From: Siphonodentalium dalli
Taxonomy: Eukaryota > Mollusca > Scaphopoda > Gadilida > Siphonodentaliidae
Direction: 5' to 3'
NCBI GenBank assembly: GCA_032622095.1
Contig: CP136069.1
Location: 84,154,958-84,218,957, forward strand
DNA length: 64,000 nucleotides
The notes under the pieces are model-generated. The model was given only the letters and a program-made list of their open reading frames with translations, searched no databases and was not told the origin of the DNA. Every line of letters begins with the position of its first letter. The first letter of the stretch is position 1. A program made the translations under genes and the position numbers. Positions 57,515 to 64,000 of the stretch are shown piece by piece.

Positions 57515-58345
57515 CCACATTTAATGTTCAAAAACATAATTCGATAGGGACCAGTTGTCCGAAGCAACGGCTTAATCGATACTCACGTGGTATCTCGATT
57601 GGAAAGAAAGCTATTTCATTTGCTTAGCGTTGGCCTTTTATTTCCAGCGCCACATTTTGCAATTGTTACCAAACAATCATGCAAGTACCGAGTATTCAAG
57701 CTCAATGAAGCAACTATTAACTTCCAGCTGTATCGTGACGTGAGCCTTCCAGAGTGCTCTTTTTGCCAAACAATCATGCAATTACCGAGTATTCAAGCTC
57801 TATTGAGCAACTATGGCACAGGCCATCGAAACCAGTTGGCTAAAAAAATCCGTTTTATTAAACGAACCGACATAACATCACCAGTGTGATCTGTGTAACT
57901 TTTAGCGCATTAAACGCGGCTGCGAAACACTCCATTCGGTCTTCCGCGACCTTAGCCGTTCCGTCGGCAAATTTCCACATTTAATTTTCAAAAACATAAT
58001 TCGACAAGGACCAGTTGTCAGAATCGAAGCAGCGGCTTAATCGATACTGTCACGGTGGTATCTCGATTGGAAAGAACGTTATTTCGTTTGCTTAGCGTTT
58101 GGGGTTTTATTTCTAACGCCACCTTATGCAAATGTTGCCAAACAATCATGCGAGTACCGAGTATTCAAGCTCAATCGAGTGAGCATGCCACCGGTCATCG
58201 AAACCAGTTGGCTCACATCACCCGTGTGATCGGTGTAACGTTTAGCGCCTTGAACGCGGCTATACCTTAACCGTTCCTTAAATTCCGCTTTAATCCCATC
58301 AATTATGTTGGCTGGACCGATTCCCATCTATCTCTTCTGACCCAA
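57515..58345. repeat. Tandem duplication X1/X2, ~460-bp unit
   Basis: CCACATTTAATGTTCAAAAA at 57515 and CCACATTTAATTTTCAAAAA at 57975 start two diverged copies. Both continue through GGACCAGTTGTC, GTGGTATCTCGATTGGAAAG, TTGCTTAGCGTT and AACAATCATGC..GTACCGAGTATTCAAGCTC. X1 has an extra internal duplication of the last phrase. A third, partial copy lies at about 59600-59785 (GCTGGACCGGTTCCCAACTA against GCTGGACCGATTCCCATCTA at 58308). Confidence 0.75.
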
Positions 58346-58596
58346 ATTGCGTGAGTTTCGGATTTACATACCATATTTAAACCCGCAATATATATCTCCA
58401 CGTGGAGCCCGTTTGTGCCTCTTCCGCACATCATGTTCCAAACACTTCGAAACTTGTATCATCACGGACACATATCGTTTCCATGGACCAGACACTCCGT
58501 GGTCTGTTACGTATTATACCGGAACGCGATATCATTGCGCTTTCCACCGATGTGGAGTACTCTAACCCCGAGATGCGTTTGTGCCTCTTCCGCACA

Positions 58597-59780
58597 TCAT
58601 GTTCCAGACACTTCGGAACTTATACCATCACCTGAACACATCTTGTGCCCATGAACCAGACACTCCGTGGTCTGTTTTGTATCATCGGGACGCAGTATCA
58701 TTGCGCTTTCCCCCGATGAATCGTCACCTGGACAACTTTTGTGCCCATGAACCCTCCTCTCCGTGGTCTGTTCCGTATCATCGGAGCGCATTATCATAGC
58801 GTTTTACGCCGATGAATCGTCACCTGGACAACTTTTGTGCCCATGAACCAGACACTCCGTGGTCTGTTCCGTATCATCGTCACATGGACAACTGTTGGGC
58901 CCATGAACCAGACTCTCCGTGGTCTGTTCCGTATCATCGGAACGCATTATCATAGCGCTTTCCGCCGATGAATCGTCACCTGGACAACTTTTGTGCCCAT
59001 GAACCAGACACTCCGTGGTCTGTTCCGTATCATCGTCACCTGGACAACTTTTGTGCCCATGAACCAGACTCTCCGTGGTCTGTTCCGTATCATCGGAACG
59101 CATTATCATAGCGCTTTCCGCCGATGAATCGTCACCTGGACAACTTTTGTGCCCATGAACCAGACACTACGTGGTCTGTTCCGTATCATCGTCACCTGGA
59201 CAACTTTTGTGCCCATGAACCAGACTCTCCGTGGTCTGTTCCGTATCATCGGAACGCATTATCATAGCGCTTTCCGCCGATGAGTCGTCACCTGGACAAC
59301 TTTTGTGCCCATGAACCAGACACTCCGTGGTCTGTTCCGTATCATCGGAGCGCAATACCATTGCGCTTTCCACCGATGTGGGGTAACCGATACCCGAGGT
59401 GCCCTGTGTCTCCACCGGTAATATACCTGAATCCGAGACACCCCTATCGAAGGGTTGCACCTCCCATGGATATACTCTGTACCCATCCCGTGGACACTTC
59501 GTGTATCCGTTACCTGGAGCGTCCAGTGCTCCCGATAGGTAACCGCTGTAGCCTGTTTCGGAGACATCCGTGAAAATGCACCCTTCCGCCTCTGCGCATT
59601 CGGCTATAACGAAATCGGCCCGTTGGCCAGTTTAATTCGATCGACCCAATATCGCAACTCTATGTATTCGATTCGGTGTTCAGCGACCTTAACCGTACCG
59701 CCGACAAAATTCCACTCTAAACTAGTCGATTTCTTTTGCTGGACCGGTTCCCAACTATCTGTTCTGACACAAATTGGGCA
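58597..59780 (-). pseudogene. Decayed repetitive-protein frame (52-residue higher-order repeat)
   Basis: On the minus strand an open frame runs 59780-59604. A one-base shift near 59604-59631 leads into a second frame that stays open to 58597 except for two in-repeat stops, TAG at 59167-59169 and TAA at 58804-58806. Both are explained by changes in a repeat unit that elsewhere reads through. The non-repeat part contains VRTDSWEPVQQKKS and, later, CPRDGYRVYPWEVQPFDRG. The repeat reads DDTEQTTE(C/S)LVHGHKSCPG then DDSSAESAMIMRS. Units alternate 96 and 60 bp, always multiples of three. It is acidic, Ser/Thr-rich and without a known domain. It lies in the sense orientation of the DIRS-like element, so it may be a decayed element-encoded protein; a host exon or chance openness of a minisatellite is also possible. 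Confidence 0.45.
58722..59346. repeat. Coding-compatible minisatellite, alternating 96- and 60-bp units
   Basis: GTCACCTGGACAACTTTTGT starts a unit at 58723, 58819, 58879 (one base changed), 58975, 59035, 59131, 59191 and 59287. The spacings are 96, 60, 96, 60, 96, 60, 96: a 156-bp higher-order unit. The long unit adds GGAACGCATTATCATAGCGC and a CCGATGAATC end. Diverged units extend to about 58400. Divisibility by three keeps all frames in register. Confidence 0.92.
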
Positions 59781-60671
59781 TTATCCAATGATCTATGATG
59801 CTTTAACATGATATATGTTGACATATATAGTTAGGAAAGGCATCTTTCACAAAATTAACATGCCTGATATTTATCGTCTCATTTTAGCCAAGCTCACACC
59901 CTCTGAATTTGTAATTCGGAAATATGTAGTGTATGAAAATAGCTCGTATTTATTCGGGAACACCATCCGTTCCAGACATGCTAAAACTCTAATTCTTCTA
60001 CAAATATACTGTTGTCCCCTCTCCCAGGGACCACTCTCAGATTATATCCACTCTCAAACACCGATTCTGCGCGCGCCACTGAAAATATGATTTATTTCGG
60101 GCGAGTCTATTGCCGCAATGCAAATGCCAAACGACCGTTGTTTTGTAGAAATGATATATAAGAAATACTAAGCTGCTTTGAATATTCAATTCATGAAAAT
60201 GAATATAACGCATTTGCTTCAACACTCAATGGCGGATTCAACGCGACTTTTAAAACCAATTTGTTCTATTCAGAGTATATCCAAGTGACTCTCCTCGCGC
60301 TGATATAATTATCTTGATAAAAGCTTCGAGTTCGAAACGATTACGCAATCCTATATTTCAAAAAGCTCCTTTTTCGGATTTGGTCAGCTATTGAATTAAT
60401 GTGCTTCCCAGTAAGCACCCATCACTGTGCTGCCACAAATCGTTGTATTGCCACTCTGAGCGCATTCTCGATTTTCGGAGATTCAAAACAACTCTGTACT
60501 GAGTCATGTGCTACCCTTTTGCAAATATTATCTGTCGAGAAATAATAGTTATCTACATGTATGGTGGCACTTCTTGTCATATGTATTTCCGTTGGGAGGA
60601 TTTGCGTCTGTAAACATTCAGTTCGCCATTCATCCACATATTATAAGTAAAAAACAAAATACTTATCTGTA

Positions 60672-60887
60672 TCATGTCGTATGCATCAGATCATCTGTAA
60701 TTCGTGAACACACATGACAGGTTCTTGTTGTCTGACGTGGATCGAAGAAGCGACTGACATCCCGTCGATTATGTAACAACGCCATATTTGAATCGCGCGT
60801 CTGTTCCTGTAACTGTTTTAGTTTTTGATTTTCACGAATAGCATCAACGAAATCCTCTCCGCCGACAGCGAATTGTACCGAAAACAT
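60672..60887 (-). CDS. Small coding-like frame near the proposed 5' end of the DIRS-like element
   Basis: Seventy-one codons start at an ATG about 80 bases inside the outer 220-bp repeat. The product begins MFSVQFAVGGEDFVDAIREN. It continues with a short heptad-like KLKQLQEQTRDSN segment, a basic RRDVSRFFDPRQ stretch, and a Cys-x2-Cys (CHVC) near the end. Codon third positions look selected rather than random. No family is recognised. It could be the start of a gag-like protein of the element, an exon, or chance. An alternative GTG three codons upstream is less likely. Confidence 0.35.
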   Translation of the reverse strand: MFSVQFAVGGEDFVDAIRENQKLKQLQEQTRDSNMALLHNRRDVSRFFDPRQTTRTCHVCSRITDDLMHTT

Positions 60888-60965
60888 CCCATTCACAGCT
60901 GATATTTAAATGTCACTGAATTGTCTATATGAGATTCGATTGCGCCGTTTGTTGATAAAAACGAG

Positions 60966-61185
60966 ATTAAAAATTGATACGTGCATCTTGCGAGACCAGA
61001 CCGGCTAAAGTGACCAGAACATTAGCTCACCCGGTAAGCCCGACCACGGCTTACACTCAATCACTCATTAACACTAACCACATGCCTTTAGCATGAGATC
61101 CACAATGACAACGACTCAGTTGTACTCATACGTTACGCTTCAGACAAAAGTTTTGTACTATACTGCGAAACGTCCAAAACAAATA
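60966..61185. repeat. 220-bp direct repeat A1 (outer copy)
   Basis: It is identical to 56745-56964 and offset by 4221 bases. The sequence following it (TAACCAATAC) differs from that following the inner copy (GTCTGCGC), fixing the repeat border. Confidence 0.95.
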
Positions 61186-62300
61186 TAACCAATACTTACA
61201 TGCGTATAATTATTGTTTAAGATGTGTTCAATCAATAAGTGTATATGCCGAGCTTTATATGTAAATAATACCGCCGGCCACTCCTCCGCATTTGAATCCT
61301 TCCACTTGACAGTGCATAGGCTATTATCCTTCTTATGTCTTGCATGGTCATTGGCACTTTGGTCACTATACACCAAAACATTTTCACACAAGAACAACCC
61401 CAATAAGACCCCCGTTGCAATATGTTTGACTGCGTATTTGAACCAGTAGGGTTTTATAGCGTCTCAATGAGTAAAATTCAATAACCGCGTGAATTATGGT
61501 GGGCCATAACTTGGTGCACATATAATTATACCCGAGAAATTAAAAAGGTTTTATTATGCAGCATGCGCAAGCTCGCGTCTAAAGGTATATAAATCCTATT
61601 AAGTAAATAATAATGAAAGAGTAATGTGTTACCGGTATGATAAATATATTTTGGGGGACAAACACCTCTTGTCTGGCATTATGGATCATAAATGTGGTCA
61701 GGACAATTGCACAATATTCATTACATTAGGCATGTCTGCATGCATGTGGGGTTTTTATGGCAGCATAATGTCCGATGTTTGTTCGGCTTGTGTGTTGGAA
61801 AAAGTTTAGCCAGCATATAGTGCATGCATGCTATTACAAATACCAATTAAAATGTTGGTCGATCCACCGGTAGTTTCTGAGTACATGCCTATATAATATA
61901 GCACATACACGGCGACTACAATGCCGACGCTGTAAGCAAATTAATTGATTAATTGTGGTTTCGTCTTGCAAAGTGGAAAAAATGAGTTGTAAAAGATTGG
62001 GTACAAGCCAGTCGCTATAGCCATGAATTCACAGCGGGTGGAGGAAAGACCGCATATATATGGTTAATGTTACTGAAAAATCACTCCACTTCACGTGGAA
62101 ACCATGCATGCACTTACCCCCGGAAGGCAAACTTGACCAGATGCACGAATAAAAAATTTCATTTAGACAACACACAAATTCTTGTTTCTGAGTCGAACAA
62201 AGGAGCAACAACTCCGTCAAAAATCATTGGATCGTGACCAAATTGGAACATGACTTATGTTTTCTGAACTGTTAGCCAAACCAAACATCAAGAAAGTCTG
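61186..62300. other. No recognised gene; Q-type repeat fragment
   Basis: GGGCCATAACTTGGTGCACA and TTATGCAGCATGCGCAAGCT at 61501-61580 resemble the dispersed tail at 46570-46745. Small frames on both strands near 61158-61449 and 62029-62220 carry no domain. Confidence 0.45.
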
Positions 62301-62306
62301 TTAAAC

Positions 62307-62402
62307 TTTGTTCAAGTTACAATAGCATTCAGACAACCCAAAATTGTTGTTGAAACTTTGTTCAAGTTACTGTAGTATTTAGACAACCCAAAATTGTTGT
62401 TG
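62307..62402. repeat. ~48-bp tandem duplication
   Basis: AAACTTTGTTCAAGTTACAA ... ACAACCCAAAATTGTTGTTG is repeated immediately with four or five substitutions (AAACTTTGTTCAAGTTACTG). Confidence 0.88.
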
Positions 62403-62499
62403 ATTTGAAAGATATATCAAATGAGGGACAACTAGCGACACGCAGTGTCAAACTTGAAAGGCTGCCTCGATTGGCTTTCATCTGCCGGTGGTAATCAAT

Positions 62500-63310
62500 A
62501 ACTGATTGTTATACAGACACATCTGGACCATCGGAGCTGAACATTTGTATATAGAGGTAATTTGACCCGGGGAGCGTTATTAGATAGGCACAATTCACCA
62601 CAGACGTCGTGAACGGGCACTAATACTTATTGTATACATATTTTGCTAGGTGCGACAAAACGTTGGAGCATCCATTAAGCTGAAAATGTGTACATATGGT
62701 CCCATATTGCACCATGAATAATGGCTGCGAATAAAGCATTACTTACTTTCCTTTGACCTCAAATGACTTAAAGGGGGACTAATAAATTATATCAATAAAG
62801 AGCATTTATTATCATCCCAGAAGATATGTGGGAACATTGGTGGTAAAACCATGGTATGACAGGAAGAGGAAGAGTATTAGTAGATGTTACATGTATGTTG
62901 CATCTTTTTATACATGTCGTAAATGGAATCAGAATAGGTGTTAGTCTGTTATTAAAAATCGGCCAACATGTCACACCTATACAGTACAAATTAACGAACG
63001 CTCTGTATTAATCATATTTGCCCTTTAAATCGTCTGCACCTATCTCATTACACTATATGGGTCAATATATCCCCGTGTTTCAATTTCCACTGACCAGATT
63101 GCAACTATTTTGGGTATATAATTAATTATTTTATTTAATTAATTATTAGTGCCATTAAGACATTGATGTCAACGGAACCTATCTAATAAGATTCCCCGGG
63201 TCAAATTATCCACATGAATAAATTGTCAGCTCCGAGGGTCCAACTATTTGGTCGCCTCTAGCCAAAATATTTAAACAATAATTAGTGCCCTATTAAGACA
63301 TCTGCGTGAC
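62500..63310. repeat. Family M repeat, two opposed blocks
   Basis: Up to about 62850 the M phrases run forward (GGACCATCGGAGCTGAACAT, ATTTGACCCGGGGAGCGTTA, ACTTAAAGGGGGACTAATAA). From about 63000 they run inverted (TTAGTGCCATTAAGACATTG, CCCCGGGTCAAATTA, CAGCTCCGAGGGTCCAACTA). The block is therefore a large imperfect inverted repeat of M units. Confidence 0.65.
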
Positions 63311-64000
63311 CTGGACCTCAGTCACATAGGGACCATACACACCATACACACATTTTGGTGTTGCTATTCATTCTGGAGATGTTTAAAGAATTGTTAACGG
63401 ATGTGCAGACGATAGCGATCACTAACAAGACAGTCAATGACTGTGGGGTCGCTCACCAGACTGCAAAGACTGATAAGACTGGGACTCTGGAGACCAAAAC
63501 AGTCAGCATTTTTCATAATCACTTTAAAAGAAGTAGATTTAAACAGGATATGTGGCTAGAGAGACTTCAAGTATGTAGCTTGGTAAAAAACCACCTTGAA
63601 ATTGCCAACTGTACACTACTGATCACCCCCCTCCTCCAGCTCAACAAGTCCCCTCCCGACCGGGATCCAGACTCCCAAGTCTTAGGTTGGAATTTCAAAA
63701 CCGACACCTCAAACTTTCTCAATTGTTGGAAATTTCCAATCTCACAAGCGCCTTTTTCTAAAACCATTTAAACATGTTTGAAGCCCAATTATCCATGGAC
63801 CCAAAACACAATACATGTATGTCAGACCAATCAGTCAGGTGGTTCCAAGGTAGATGTTTTAATGAATTTGGTATTTCTATGATTTTATTGGACACAAAAG
63901 TGTTAACTCCCCATAGACTGCCATTTCTTGACAGGTTGACCTCATTTTAACAAATCTGTATCTCAGTCACTAAAGGATCTTCCTGATTCCTCCATACTAT
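63300..64000. repeat. Family F dispersed repeat, copy 2
   Basis: AGACAGTCAATGACTGTGGG at 63429 and CCACCTTGAAATTGCCAACT at 63591 match copy 1 at 49777. ATGTTTAAAGAATTGTTAAC at 63378 and TTAACAAATCTGTATCTCAG near 63947 match 51840 and 51770. A plus-strand open frame across it (63355-63771) is built from this repeat and has no recognised domain. The repeat runs off the window. Confidence 0.6.

Larger units (their letters stand above)
56197..61185 (-). mobile_element. Candidate DIRS/Ngaro-like element with split direct repeats
   Basis: Two exact direct repeat pairs are arranged as B2 (63 bp, 56197-56259), A2 (220 bp, 56745-56964) overlapping B1 (63 bp, 56963-57025), and A1 (220 bp, 60966-61185). 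Read on the minus strand this is A1 - 3.9 kb - B1/A2 - 485 bp - B2. The internal B1/A2 junction equals the join of the outer ends with a 2-bp TA overlap. That is the split-direct-repeat layout of tyrosine-recombinase retroelements (Ngaro, PAT), which replicate through a circle. Expected reverse transcriptase, RNase H and recombinase frames were not recognised, so it would be a non-autonomous or unusual member. The 485-bp gap before B2 is not typical as far as I recall. Confidence 0.55.

Noticed and set aside
57587-58270. Two similar plus-strand frames starting VSRLER...
   Set aside because: They arise from the X1/X2 duplication; the frames diverge by indels and no domain is recognisable, so they are treated as repeat.
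58722-59346. CRISPR-like regularly spaced repeats
   Set aside because: Units are contiguous without unique spacers and vary between 60 and 96 bp in a eukaryotic context; this is a minisatellite.
56745-61185. LTR retrotransposon with 220-bp LTRs (TGATACG ... AAAACA within the repeats)
   Set aside because: No matching target duplication flanks the outer ends, the shared sequence extends beyond the TG/CA borders, and the 63-bp repeats at the junction are better explained by split direct repeats.
63355-63771. 138-codon plus-strand frame
   Set aside because: It starts at a TTG, lies wholly within dispersed repeat F, and its counterpart at 49777 is not open.

Overview
The window reads as nuclear DNA of an animal, most likely a marine invertebrate. 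Long reading frames are almost absent, the DNA is AT-rich, homopolymer and dinucleotide tracts are common, one exon has a clear eukaryotic 3' splice site, and transposon remnants fill much of the sequence. There are no bacterial operons, ribosome binding sites, rRNAs, CRISPR arrays or confident tRNAs. The phylum cannot be fixed from the sequence alone; short words such as ATAGGCCTA and the repeat types would fit a marine deuterostome or a lophotrochozoan.

Only one convincing host coding segment is visible. It is a minus-strand 3' terminal exon (5541-6662) whose N-terminal coiled coil resembles the C-terminal coiled coil of SynGAP/DAB2IP/RASAL2-type Ras GTPase-activating proteins. It is followed by a basic, serine-rich tail with several RxxSxP motifs. 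No other exon of that gene was recognised.

The rest is a layered repeat landscape. At least eight non-autonomous families end in TTAA target sites. In these notes they are called A (about 460 bp, internal hairpin), B (about 490 bp), C (about 530-600 bp), D (about 380 bp), G (172 bp palindrome), H, N and related pieces. They are inserted into one another, or abut and share a single TTAA. Other elements interrupt them: a 2.5-kb fold-back element with nearly identical 306-bp arms (21458-23990), a 3.5-kb tandem-repeat block (about 12219-15726), a 650-bp inverted-repeat element (16623-17272), and a 576-bp insert carrying a 162-bp palindrome (2916-3491).

Region by region: 1-11.7 kb holds B1, C1, A1, the coiled-coil exon, A2, a degenerate array and C2. 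11.7-24.1 kb holds A3 with its large insert, B2, a ~185-bp degenerate array and the G/D/fold-back nest. 24-37 kb holds A4, the B3/C4/D2 stack, a palindrome-capped 329-bp repeat element, TC tracts and the B4/A5/B5 stack. 37-39.3 kb is fold-back N inside repeat M. 41-51 kb holds A7, an O element pair, array P1 and H inside an ACGGT-dyad repeat. 52.0-52.9 kb is a hAT element with an 8-bp target duplication and a frameshifted BED zinc finger. 53.3-55.0 kb is another nested pair.

The most unusual item is 56197-61185. Two kinds of exact direct repeats (63 bp and 220 bp) are arranged as split direct repeats: the junction of the two outer ends is present once more inside, with a 2-bp overlap. This is the layout of DIRS/Ngaro/PAT-type tyrosine-recombinase retroelements on the minus strand. 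No reverse transcriptase or recombinase was recognised. In the element's sense strand lie a decayed repetitive-protein frame (alternating 96- and 60-bp units) and a small coding-like frame near the proposed 5' end.
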